Part shown: piece by piece, positions 18,210 to 25,882 of the stretch
Position numbering within the stretch: the first letter of the stretch is position 1
How the letters are laid out: every line of letters starts with the position of its first letter
Assembly: GCF_010233585.1 (NCBI RefSeq)
Contig: NZ_CP045997.1
Location: 62,001-126,000 of the forward strand
Reading direction: 5' to 3'
Source of the DNA: Spirosoma endbachense
Lineage (GTDB): Bacteria; Bacteroidota; Bacteroidia; Cytophagales; Spirosomataceae
DNA length: 64,000 bases
Translations under genes and position numbers: made by a program
The notes under the pieces: model-generated
Told to the model about the DNA's origin: nothing
Databases searched by the model: none
The model's input: the letters and a program-made list of their open reading frames with translations, nothing else

Positions 18210-19103
18210 ATGATTTTTCTTCGATTGCTCTGGCAGATTCCTATTGCGCTTCTCCTGCTGACTATAGTTCTTGTTTTTGCCAACGAATATGCGATTGCTC
18301 GTTCTAGTCGTCGTGAAAAAAATATTGCCTATGTCTCTTCCGATCAACCCGGCTTTGATGCCGAGAGGCATGTGCTCGATGTATATACACCCAAAGAACC
18401 GTCGGCTAAACTCCGGCCAGTCGTCGTGTTTATTCACGGAGGAAGCTGGGATAGCGGCAACAAAAACCTGTACAGTTTCATCGGACGGAGGCTGGCAAAA
18501 CAGGGCTTTGTTGCGGTGCTCATGAACTATCGGCTGGCCCCCGGTGTGCAGGTGCCGGATATGGTCGATGACTGTGCTCAGGCGGTTGTCTGGATTACGA
18601 AACATAGTGCTGAATATGGCGGAGATCCGAATCGGATTTTTCTGATGGGGCATTCAGCAGGAGGGGGGATCGCTGCCCTTTTGGCTGTCGACAACCACTA
18701 TCTGGCTAATCGGGGTTTAGCCCAGAGCCCCATAAAAGGTACTGTTCTCGATGATCCGGCCGGACTCGATATGTATGATTACCTGCAAAAGATGGAATAC
18801 CCGAATGATGAACAATACCTGATTCCGTTCGGGAAAAAACCAGCAGTTTGGCGAGCAATGTCGGCCCTGTATCACGTTAATGCCGGTTGCCAACCCATGC
18901 TGATCTATGTCGGTGAACGCACCTATCCGAGCATTATCAGAAGTACCCGGAAATTTAATCAGAGGCTTCTGGAACTTGGCATCAAGCATGAATTTGCCGT
19001 TATGCCCGGCAAAAAGCATATTGAGATGGTAACTCAGTTGTTCTGGCAAAAAAACGTTATTTACCAGAACTTAGGGAAGTTTGTAGCAAGCCAAGAGCAG
19101 TAG
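18210..19103 (+). CDS. alpha/beta hydrolase (HSL/BD-FAE-like esterase)
   Basis: A 297-residue hydrolase with an N-terminal hydrophobic helix (residues 3-24) that probably anchors it in the membrane or acts as a signal. The oxyanion motif HGGSW follows VVFIH, the nucleophile is in GHSAGGGIAALLA, and the C-terminal histidine is in GKKHIEM. This is the fold of hormone-sensitive-lipase-like esterases and kynurenine-formamidase-like proteins; substrate unknown. It is followed by a long hairpin shared with the convergent YihY gene. Confidence 0.85.
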   Translation: MIFLRLLWQIPIALLLLTIVLVFANEYAIARSSRREKNIAYVSSDQPGFDAERHVLDVYTPKEPSAKLRPVVVFIHGGSWDSGNKNLYSFIGRRLAKQGFVAVLMNYRLAPGVQVPDMVDDCAQAVVWITKHSAEYGGDPNRIFLMGHSAGGGIAALLAVDNHYLANRGLAQSPIKGTVLDDPAGLDMYDYLQKMEYPNDEQYLIPFGKKPAVWRAMSALYHVNAGCQPMLIYVGERTYPSIIRSTRKFNQRLLELGIKHEFAVMPGKKHIEMVTQLFWQKNVIYQNLGKFVASQEQ

Positions 19104-19130
19104 GCAGATGCTGAAAACTGCCTACTGCTC
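19095..19130. terminator. bidirectional hairpin between convergent genes
   Basis: A perfect 13-bp stem (GAGCAGTAGGCAG with CTGCCTACTGCTC) and a 10-base loop lies between the hydrolase and the YihY gene, overlapping the last codons of the hydrolase. The position fits a shared terminator. Confidence 0.6.
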
Positions 19131-19137
19131 ACTATAG

Positions 19138-20100
19138 TCAATGGCTTTCTGCTACTTTCTGCTCGGTAGGAATTGTTTTCACATCGCGCTCCCGTTCGGT
19201 TTGTTCAACGTAAACGGCATAGTCGGCGGGTTCAATTTTGATGCCTAAACGGTTCGCGTATGCCTGGGTAAATTCAGCGCCAAAATAGAGAATGGCGGCC
19301 GTGTAATAAATCCAGGTCAGAATAACGATCAGCGACCCGGCGGCCCCGTACGTTGAACTGGTACTGGTCGTTTCGATATACAGGCCGATCAGGTATCGTC
19401 CCAGCATAAACAGCAGGGCGGTAAAAAACGCACCCCATCGCACATCTTTCCAGGCAATTTTGGCATCGGGTAGTACCTTGAAAATGACTCCGAAGAGAAC
19501 GGCGACTACGCCAGTGCTGATCAGCAAATTAAATGCACTGATTATGAAAACGCCAATGCCTGGAATATAGCGGGTTAAAAAGTCACTCAGGGCAAGCACG
19601 AGCCCATTGATAACCAGCGATACCAACAAAAGAAAACCCAGACTAACGACCAACGACGAAGAAAGTAGCCTGTCTTTTATTATTTTTAACCAGCCGCGTT
19701 TGGGTTTTGCTTTGACCCGCCAGATCAGATTGACCGAATCCTGGATCTCGACAAAGATACTGGTCGCACCCAGCAATAGGGTTATTATGCCGACAACCAG
19801 GGCCGTGTTGGTTTTACCTGATAACTCCACATTTTTGATCATGTCCTGAATCTGCTTGGCCGCTTCATTGCCGACCAGGCCATTGATCTGGCCAAAGATT
19901 TGCCCCTGGATGGCCTCTTCGCCCAGAAAAAGACTGATCAGTGATATGATTAAGACAAGTAACGGAGCCAGCGAAAACACGGTGTAGTAGGCAAGAGCTG
20001 CACTTAATTTCAGGCAGCGATCATCAAGGAAACCATTGAATGAGTCCTTTAAAATGGCCCATAAATTGGCAAAAAAGCGTTTATCTGTCTTCGTATCCAT
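19138..20100 (-). CDS. YihY/BrkB-family membrane protein
   Basis: A 320-residue integral membrane protein with about six hydrophobic segments. The family pattern is clear: LSAALAYYTVFSLAPLLVL near residue 35, LLGATSIFVEIQDSVNLIW in the first third, and YGAAGSLIVILTWIYYTAAILYFGAEF near residue 260 (shown only in part: AAGSLIVILTWIYYTA). The family was once called tRNA-processing RNase BN by mistake; its function is unknown, possibly a transporter or flippase-like role. It is alone, convergent with the hydrolase. Confidence 0.9.
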   Translation of the reverse strand: MDTKTDKRFFANLWAILKDSFNGFLDDRCLKLSAALAYYTVFSLAPLLVLIISLISLFLGEEAIQGQIFGQINGLVGNEAAKQIQDMIKNVELSGKTNTALVVGIITLLLGATSIFVEIQDSVNLIWRVKAKPKRGWLKIIKDRLLSSSLVVSLGFLLLVSLVINGLVLALSDFLTRYIPGIGVFIISAFNLLISTGVVAVLFGVIFKVLPDAKIAWKDVRWGAFFTALLFMLGRYLIGLYIETTSTSSTYGAAGSLIVILTWIYYTAAILYFGAEFTQAYANRLGIKIEPADYAVYVEQTERERDVKTIPTEQKVAESH

Positions 20101-20546
20101 AACGGTTGAGTATTAATGAGGCTTAATTGACACCATACATATTAGGTGTCAATGGCAATAGCCTATAGCTGTAACCCAAACGAAGAGGGGTTGTTACCGA
20201 AATTGATCGCTGGTTTTATTCGAACTGATAGAGAATTATGTACTCGTAAAGGGAAGGCCCCGATTTTGTAGCCTATAACCCCAGGCGGTACCTGCATTCT
20301 GGTAAATCGTGAATTACTTTCTTAACGTTGGTGAACGCTCCAGCAAGTCGTTCAGATTCAACTTATCGGTAGGGTGGTATCGGCCTGGAGAACTCGTTCC
20401 ATGTATTCGCTGGCCGTTTGCGAATGTATTAGTGTATGGTTCATTACAGAAACCAGGTTGAAACTACAGATGGCTTTTCTTATCAACATAAACAACAGAG
20501 GTAGTGGGTCTGTTAGGCTTCCAGATAATCTACAATACAAAACGTT
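20101..20546. other. 446-base intergenic region, small dyad only
   Basis: No convincing gene was found. It holds a short dyad, TTGACACC at 20127 and GGTGTCAA at 20145, just upstream of the YihY start, which may be an operator. The rest has stop codons in all frames and no repeat or terminator that I can support. Confidence 0.4.
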
Positions 20547-20918
20547 ATGGAATCGATTTACATCTGGCTACTGGAAAATACCGGCAACGAGGGAAATTAT
20601 TACACCATTCTAAATAATCGCCGGGAAAATCCATCGGAACAGTCGGCCTATCTGGAAATAATGGCAAGGCGATCAGCTGATTTTACCGTCGTTAACCTGC
20701 TTGTTTTTAGCAGCAACCTAACTGATTTACCCGAAAAAAAACGGTATGAACACCCCCTTGAGCAGTGCCGGTTTGACAATGAACAGCAGGTTATCGACTA
20801 TTTAGCTACAGGAAAAAAGCCAGGAATATCTGCTTCTGACGAAACCGCTGGCATACAGGTTCTGCTGGTTGAGCCAACAGACGGAGCAGGGACAATTACG
20901 TTTCCAGCCGATCAGTAA
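20547..20918 (+). CDS. hypothetical protein, 123 residues
   Basis: A small protein I do not recognise. It is rather acidic and polar, with no signal peptide, membrane helix or cysteine cluster. The segment FTVVNLLVFSSN followed later by GIQVLLVEPTDGAG could form alternating beta strands of a small alpha/beta domain. It is followed by a strong intrinsic terminator, which supports that the frame is a real transcribed gene. It sits 650 bases upstream of kaiC but is separated by that terminator, so it is not clearly part of the Kai operon. Confidence 0.55.
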   Translation: MESIYIWLLENTGNEGNYYTILNNRRENPSEQSAYLEIMARRSADFTVVNLLVFSSNLTDLPEKKRYEHPLEQCRFDNEQQVIDYLATGKKPGISASDETAGIQVLLVEPTDGAGTITFPADQ

Positions 20919-20943
20919 GCCAGGTCAGGACCACTATAAAACG

Positions 20944-20977
20944 AAAAACGCCAGTCCCAGAAGGGCTGGCGTTTTTT
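20944..20977 (+). terminator. intrinsic terminator
   Basis: Stem AAAAACGCCAG with CTGGCGTTTTT, extended by three more G-C pairs around a bulged T, a 4-base loop and a six-T tail. It lies 25 bases after the small unknown gene. Confidence 0.9.
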
Positions 20978-21567
20978 GATTATCTACCTTAAAATACATG
21001 TTAAACTAAAGGCACAAAGGTAGGGCTCGGGTTAGTTGCACCGATTAGAGGAGGATTAGAAAAACCTTAGGTATACGTTAGAGGAAAGGACTAAACAAAT
21101 CCGGGCGGCTGTAATTTCAGAGAACAATCCTGTCGATCAGGTAGTAGCGCTTAAGCCTTTGCAACTCGAAAAAAGAAGCTGGCTTTGTAGGCTAAAATCG
21201 GACCATGCCGAATCGTTCTTGCGCGAACTGGTCGGCCTTTTTTCGGTCGAATTGGCTACTTTCTGAACATAGTTTACAGACGATTATGTAAAACTATTCG
21301 GCACCTTTAGCGATTATAGAATAATGAATCAGGGTTTTAATATGAAAATGCTCTGATTATTGGTAATAGGATATGTAGAGTAGCCTCGCCATTTGTTGCA
21401 GAACTTGACGTAATTAATGGTTTATTAGAGACTTAGTGATCGATCAGATCAGGTCCAGGCTTACTTGTACGAATCGCAATCGATGAACAAAGCTTTACTC
21501 AACTGGATTACAGTACTTTTTTTATAACACCATTCGTTAATCAGAACTAGACACTTTTGACACGTAA
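20978..21567. other. 590-base leader or gap before kaiC
   Basis: No gene is clearly supported. Bases 21078-21266 can be read as about 60 codons on the plus strand with protein-like composition (part: RSWLCRLKSDHAESFLRELV), but without a start codon, so it may be a gene relic. A standard TAnnTTTG promoter was not found; CACTTTTG at 21550 is close to one but lies too near the kaiC start. Confidence 0.35.
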
Positions 21568-23277
21568 ATGAGCTTAGAATCACCGAATAGCCCCAAAAAA
21601 ACCTTGAAGTCGTTGCCTAAGTGCCCCACTGGTATTATCGGTCTGGATGAAATAACAGAAGGCGGAATACCCGAAGGTCGACCAACACTTATTTGTGGAA
21701 GTGCTGGCAGTGGTAAGACATTGATGTCCATTGAATTTATAGTTTGTGGTGCAATGGAATATAATGAGCCAGGCGTTTTTATGGCTTTTGAGGAAAAAGC
21801 GGATGAGCTAGCCATGAATGTAGCTTCATTAGGCTTTGATCTCGATCAACTTCAGAAAGAAAAACTTATCAAGCTCGATCATGTACGCATCGAGCGAAGT
21901 GAAATAGAAGAAACCGGGGAGTATGACCTGGATGGTCTTTTTATCCGATTAGGCTATGCTATCGATAGCATCGGTGCTAAACGCGTAGTACTGGATACGA
22001 TCGAGAATTTGTTTGCTGGCCTCACCAATCAGGGAATTCTGCGGGCCGAATTAAGACGGCTTTTCGAGTGGTTGAAGGCAAAAAAGGTAACGACGATAAT
22101 CACAGGCGAAAAAGGAGATGGTACTCTGACCCGTCACGGACTGGAAGAGTATGTATCTGACTGCGTAATTCTGCTTGACCACCGGATCAGTAACCAGATT
22201 TCAACCCGGCTACTGCGCATCGTTAAATACCGCGGGTCAATGCATGGAACGAACGAATACCCATTTCTGATCAATGAGAAGGGTATTTCGGTGTTACCGG
22301 TTACGTCCTTAACCTTAGATCACCCCGTTTCATCGGAACGGGTTTCAACTGGTATTCAGGCGCTGGATAAAATGCTGGAAGGGCATGGTTTTTACCGGGG
22401 TAGCAGCATTCTGGTTTCGGGCACTGCTGGTACTGGTAAAACCAGTATTGCTGCTACGTTTGCCAACGAAGCCTGCCGCAAAAAAGAACGGTGTATCTAT
22501 TTTGCCTTTGAGGAATCACCTCAACAAATCGTCCGGAATATGCATTCGATCGGTCTTGATCTTCAGCCCTATATTGACAGTGGTTTACTGAAGTTTCAGG
22601 CTTCCAGACCCACACTGAATGGTCTGGAAATGCACCTGGTAGCCATCCATAAACAGATCAAAGAATTTAAGCCATCCGTCGTAATCCTGGATCCCATAAC
22701 TAACCTGATTGCTGTCGGCTCAGTGAGCGATGTAAAATCAATGTTAATCCGGTTAATCGATTTTTTACAGTCTGAGCAAATTACTGTTATGTTTACGGCG
22801 CTCTCGCTGAATAATGTCATTAATGAGCAAACAGACGAAGGAGTATCTTCACTGGTCGATGCCTGGTTACTCGTTAAAGATATCGAACATAATGGGGAGC
22901 GGAACCGGGGATTATATGTCATGAAATCGCGCGGCATGAAGCATTCCAATCAGGTTCGGGAGTTTGTCATTACCGATAAAGGGCTTCATCTGGTTAGTGT
23001 TTATTTAGGACCGGAAGGCGTACTGACTGGTTCTGCGCGCGAAGCCTCGCAATTACAGGAAGAAACAGGTATTGTCCTGAGAGAAAATGCCGTCAATAGG
23101 AAAGACCGGGAGATTGAACGAAAACGCCTGGTACTTGAGTCGAAAATAGCTGGCCTGAAGGAGGAGTTTGAATCTGTACAGGATGAGCTAAATAAGACCT
23201 ATATCGAGGAAGAACTACGAAAGGAAGTTCTGGAAAAGAATCGGGAACAAATGATCCGTAATCGACACAATGAGTAA
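21568..23277 (+). CDS. kaiC: KaiC-family circadian-clock-type ATPase
   Basis: A 569-residue double-RecA protein. The first domain has Walker A GSAGSGKT (44-51), the catalytic pair Glu75-Glu76 (FEEK) and Walker B VVLDTIENL; the second has GTAGTGKT (285-292), FEES (Glu315-316) and VVILDPITNL. At the site of the cyanobacterial phospho-residues Ser431/Thr432 this protein reads EGVSSLVD, so Ser427-Ser428 could be phosphorylated. After residue 490 there is a long charged coiled coil absent from cyanobacterial KaiC. In cyanobacteria KaiC is an autokinase, phosphatase and ATPase that keeps time with KaiA and KaiB; elsewhere it may act in stress response. Two kaiB genes and a kinase follow at once; no kaiA is present. 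Confidence 0.95.
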   Translation: MSLESPNSPKKTLKSLPKCPTGIIGLDEITEGGIPEGRPTLICGSAGSGKTLMSIEFIVCGAMEYNEPGVFMAFEEKADELAMNVASLGFDLDQLQKEKLIKLDHVRIERSEIEETGEYDLDGLFIRLGYAIDSIGAKRVVLDTIENLFAGLTNQGILRAELRRLFEWLKAKKVTTIITGEKGDGTLTRHGLEEYVSDCVILLDHRISNQISTRLLRIVKYRGSMHGTNEYPFLINEKGISVLPVTSLTLDHPVSSERVSTGIQALDKMLEGHGFYRGSSILVSGTAGTGKTSIAATFANEACRKKERCIYFAFEESPQQIVRNMHSIGLDLQPYIDSGLLKFQASRPTLNGLEMHLVAIHKQIKEFKPSVVILDPITNLIAVGSVSDVKSMLIRLIDFLQSEQITVMFTALSLNNVINEQTDEGVSSLVDAWLLVKDIEHNGERNRGLYVMKSRGMKHSNQVREFVITDKGLHLVSVYLGPEGVLTGSAREASQLQEETGIVLRENAVNRKDREIERKRLVLESKIAGLKEEFESVQDELNKTYIEEELRKEVLEKNREQMIRNRHNE

Positions 23278-23303
23278 TCAAGAAGGCTGCTAACTGTTGA
23301 TGA

Positions 23304-23597
23304 ATGAAAACAAAAGAAGAAATTTGGGAGTTGCGACTCTATATTGCTGGAAATACAGTTAAATCCCAGACTGCGCTGGCCAATCTGAAAAAGTATTGCG
23401 AGGAGCATTTAAAGGGTAAATATATTATTGAGGTTATCGATCTACTGGTGAAGCCTCAATTGGCAGAGGGTGACCAGATTTTAGCCGTACCTACCTTAGT
23501 AAAAAAAGTACCTGAGCCAATTCGCAAGATTATTGGCGATTTATCGAACGAAGAAAAAGTGTTAGTTGGATTGAACATTCGCCCAGCAAAAATATAG
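23304..23597 (+). CDS. kaiB: KaiB-family protein, copy 1 (canonical)
   Basis: A 97-residue protein very like cyanobacterial Kai[20 protein letters not shown] at the N-terminus, [20 protein letters not shown] in the middle and [16 protein letters not shown] at the end. KaiB is a fold-switching protein which in its thioredoxin-like form binds the first ring of KaiC. The Gly-Leu-Asp near the C-terminus, where fold-switch mutations have been mapped in cyanobacteria, is Gly-Leu-Asn here. It begins 26 bases after kaiC and its stop abuts the start of the second kaiB. Confidence 0.96.
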   Translation: MKTKEEIWELRLYIAGNTVKSQTALANLKKYCEEHLKGKYIIEVIDLLVKPQLAEGDQILAVPTLVKKVPEPIRKIIGDLSNEEKVLVGLNIRPAKI

Positions 23598-23921
23598 ATG
23601 ATTGAGTCATCACTGCTAAACGACAAGGATACTGATCCGGATGGCGAAGGCCAGTTATATGTCTTACATTTATTTGTAACTGGCGCATCCCTGTATTCAA
23701 CGCGGGCGATTAAGAATATAAGGCACATCTGCGATCAATACCTATCCGGTAAATACTCGCTGGAAATAATTGATGTACATCAGCAACGGGAAGTAGCAGA
23801 AGAGGAACAGCTGATTGCGCTCCCTTTATTAATTAAACGCTTTCCTTTACCTGAGCGACGATTGATCGGTGACTTGTCGGATACCAGGAAGGTACTTAAC
23901 GGATTAGGACTTGCTACTTAA
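23598..23921 (+). CDS. KaiB-family protein, copy 2 (diverged)
   Basis: A 107-residue second KaiB homologue, with a 17-residue acidic N-terminal extension. The fold is recognisable: LHLFVTGASLYSTRAIKNI, LEIIDVHQQREVAEEEQLIA and RRLIGDLSDTRKVLNGLG. The conserved GNT of the first strand is GAS, the proline after LIALP is kept, and the Gly-Leu-Asp near the end is Gly-Leu-Gly. Such divergence suggests a distinct partner or fixed fold instead of a duplicate function. It directly abuts the first kaiB (TAG then ATG) and its stop overlaps the next start (TAATG). Confidence 0.93.
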   Translation: MIESSLLNDKDTDPDGEGQLYVLHLFVTGASLYSTRAIKNIRHICDQYLSGKYSLEIIDVHQQREVAEEEQLIALPLLIKRFPLPERRLIGDLSDTRKVLNGLGLAT

Positions 23922-25231
23922 TGAGGATGAACGGGGCTAAAACATACGAGCAACTTGTAGTCGAAAATGAAAGTCTACGATGGCAGCTTGAAGAAGCAAC
24001 CGAAACACTACAGGCGATTCGTACCGGCCAGATCGATGCACTGGTCGTTCAGGGCGATGATGGCCATGAGCTTTACACGCTAAAAACGGCCGATTATACC
24101 TACCGGATTTTTATTGAAACCATGAATGAGGGGGCAGTAACGCTGAATAAGGAAGGTCTTATTCTCTACTGCAATTCAACATTTGCCTCAATGGTTGACT
24201 TGCCTTTATCGAAAGTTATTGGTTTATCCTTCGATCGCTTTGCGGCTGCCACCAGCAAAGTGGATTTTGATGCCCTGTTTAATGAAGGATGGGCCGATGT
24301 TCGGAAAATTGAATTTGCGCTTAGCAGCAGTTCGGGTAAATTAGTACCCTGTCTGCTTTCAGTAACGGCGTTGGAACTCGATGGAGGTGTTTGTTTGAGC
24401 ATGATTCTGACGGATCTGACCGTGCAGAAGCAAACGCAACAACTGCTGGAAGTAAATAACCAGCAACTGGCCAAAACAAATAATGATCTGGAAGTTAGTA
24501 ACCAGGCGTTGAATCGGTCAAATGACAATCTTCAACAGTTTGCCTACATTGCCAGCCATGACTTGCAGGAACCGCTTCGAAAAATTCAGTCTTTCGGTGA
24601 TTTGCTGAAAATGCAGTACAGCGAGCATCTGGGTGATGGCGTTGAGTATATAGAGCGAATGCAGTCGGCAGCGAGCCGCATGTCGACCCTGATCAAAGAT
24701 CTACTCACCTTCTCGCGAATTTCTACGCGACAGGATAGTACCCTTTATGTACCGTTGTCTCAGGTTATTGACGCGGTTCTGAACGATCTGGACATGGCAA
24801 TCGAAGAGGCCGGTGCTGTTGTTGAACTAGACACCCTGCCGACCATATTGGGTGATCCGTCGCAACTAAGACAACTCTTTTCGAATTTGATCAGTAATGC
24901 GCTTAAATTTCGAAAACCAGATGAGTCTGCCCATATCAAGGTCAGCGCAGCGATTGTTGCTGAAGATAACTTGCCTCAATCGGTTAACCCTACCCGCCAG
25001 GCGGCTACGTATCATCGCATCGATGTAATCGACAATGGAATTGGCTTTAAGGAACAGTATCTGGATCGTATCTTCCAGGTGTTCCAGCGGTTGCATGGAA
25101 AAGATCAGTATCCGGGAACTGGTATTGGTCTCGCCATTTGTGAGAAAGTAGCGAGCAATCATGGCGGTGCCATTACAGCCAGTAGCCAGCCTGATCAGGG
25201 AGCAACGTTCAGCGTATATTTTCCCGGCTAA
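23921..25231 (+). CDS. PAS-domain sensor histidine kinase of the kai operon
   Basis: A 436-residue soluble kinase. An N-terminal coiled segment with ETLQAIRTGQIDALVV leads to a PAS domain (about 55-165), a coiled-coil linker (175-205), a HisKA domain with phospho-acceptor His213 in ASHDLQEPLRK, and a HATPase domain with N box NLISNALKF and G boxes DVIDNGIGF and GTGIGLAI. No membrane helix is seen, so input is cytoplasmic. Its start overlaps the kaiB2 stop by one base. In cyanobacteria the kinase SasA reads out KaiC through a KaiB-like domain; this one has none, but the separate second KaiB might serve that role. No response regulator is adjacent. Confidence 0.94.
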   Translation: MRMNGAKTYEQLVVENESLRWQLEEATETLQAIRTGQIDALVVQGDDGHELYTLKTADYTYRIFIETMNEGAVTLNKEGLILYCNSTFASMVDLPLSKVIGLSFDRFAAATSKVDFDALFNEGWADVRKIEFALSSSSGKLVPCLLSVTALELDGGVCLSMILTDLTVQKQTQQLLEVNNQQLAKTNNDLEVSNQALNRSNDNLQQFAYIASHDLQEPLRKIQSFGDLLKMQYSEHLGDGVEYIERMQSAASRMSTLIKDLLTFSRISTRQDSTLYVPLSQVIDAVLNDLDMAIEEAGAVVELDTLPTILGDPSQLRQLFSNLISNALKFRKPDESAHIKVSAAIVAEDNLPQSVNPTRQAATYHRIDVIDNGIGFKEQYLDRIFQVFQRLHGKDQYPGTGIGLAICEKVASNHGGAITASSQPDQGATFSVYFPG

Positions 25232-25347
25232 ACTGAATCCTGTTTCGATTGACATCTGATTATCAGATTTCTATCAGTAGATAGTCTCTGAAAGGCGTTG
25301 GTATCTACTGGCAAAATTCACAACAGAAACCTTTAGTTGAATACAAG

Positions 25348-25383
25348 CAAAGCCGCCGTGTCACTCTGAACACGGCGGCTTTG
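25348..25383 (+). terminator. terminator of the kai operon
   Basis: A perfect 14-bp stem, CAAAGCCGCCGTGT with ACACGGCGGCTTTG, an 8-base loop and a T-rich tail (TTGTTTATTG). It lies 116 bases after the kinase gene. Confidence 0.85.
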
Positions 25384-25450
25384 TTGTTTATTGTTTGCCT
25401 GTATGGCCCGTTTCTGAGGGCAGGCGAATCTCTTTTGTCTGAACAATTTA

Positions 25451-25531
25451 CAGGCCTTTCGCTTCGAGCCGTGCCACGGTTAACCATGACTCTATAACTT
25501 AACCGTGGCACGGCTCGAAGCGAAAGGCCTG
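25451..25531. repeat. 33-bp-arm hairpin, copy 1 of a family with a shared core
   Basis: Perfect 33-bp inverted arms (25451-25483 and 25499-25531) around a 15-base loop. The inner part of the arms is CCGTGCCACGGTTA and its complement. The same core occurs at 47357 and 59312 with other outer arms. It ends three bases from the stop codon of the acyl carrier protein gene, between convergent genes. Confidence 0.8.
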
Positions 25532-25534
25532 AAT

Positions 25535-25780
25535 TTAATCAAACGTAACCTCGTGGCTAAGGTAGTTTTTTAATTGCCCAACCGTTTGCAGTTTCCACCA
25601 ATCCTCATCTGGAATGCGAATGCTAAAGCTATTTTCAACCTGAACAAGCAGGTCGGTAACGTCAAGTGAATCAAGGCCCAGATCCCGGATGAAATTAGCC
25701 TGATCGGTGAGCGCCGTTAAATTGACACCCATATTAACGAGTATGTCCTGCAAACGACTGTTTATCAGTGCAAGTGTCAT
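25535..25780 (-). CDS. discrete acyl carrier protein
   Basis: An 81-residue acidic protein with the 4'-phosphopantetheine attachment motif DLGLDSLDVTDLL (Ser38) and a four-helix ACP pattern; it ends with WWKLQTVGQLKNYL. It is not the housekeeping acpP, judged from sequence and from the lack of fab genes nearby. It lies 102 bases after the RND pump gene on the same strand and may be the last gene of that operon. A role in carrying an acyl chain for a lipid or secondary product handled by the pump is possible but speculative. Confidence 0.88.
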   Translation of the reverse strand: MTLALINSRLQDILVNMGVNLTALTDQANFIRDLGLDSLDVTDLLVQVENSFSIRIPDEDWWKLQTVGQLKNYLSHEVTFD

Positions 25781-25882
25781 GATTTGAATTGGTTGAGTTA
25801 GTTAATGAAAAGAATTAAACATAACCTATTCCGGCAGCCCTGAAGCGGTGTTAGTAGTACCTCAGGGCTCCCGAAAACGAAG

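Noticed and set aside
20358..20613. Two short opposite open frames before the small unknown gene
   Set aside because: No conserved pattern, start sites without leader, and one runs into the following gene in another frame.
21568..25231. A kaiA gene near the Kai operon
   Set aside because: All frames around the operon were inspected; no KaiA-like four-helix domain was seen, and KaiA is normally confined to cyanobacteria.
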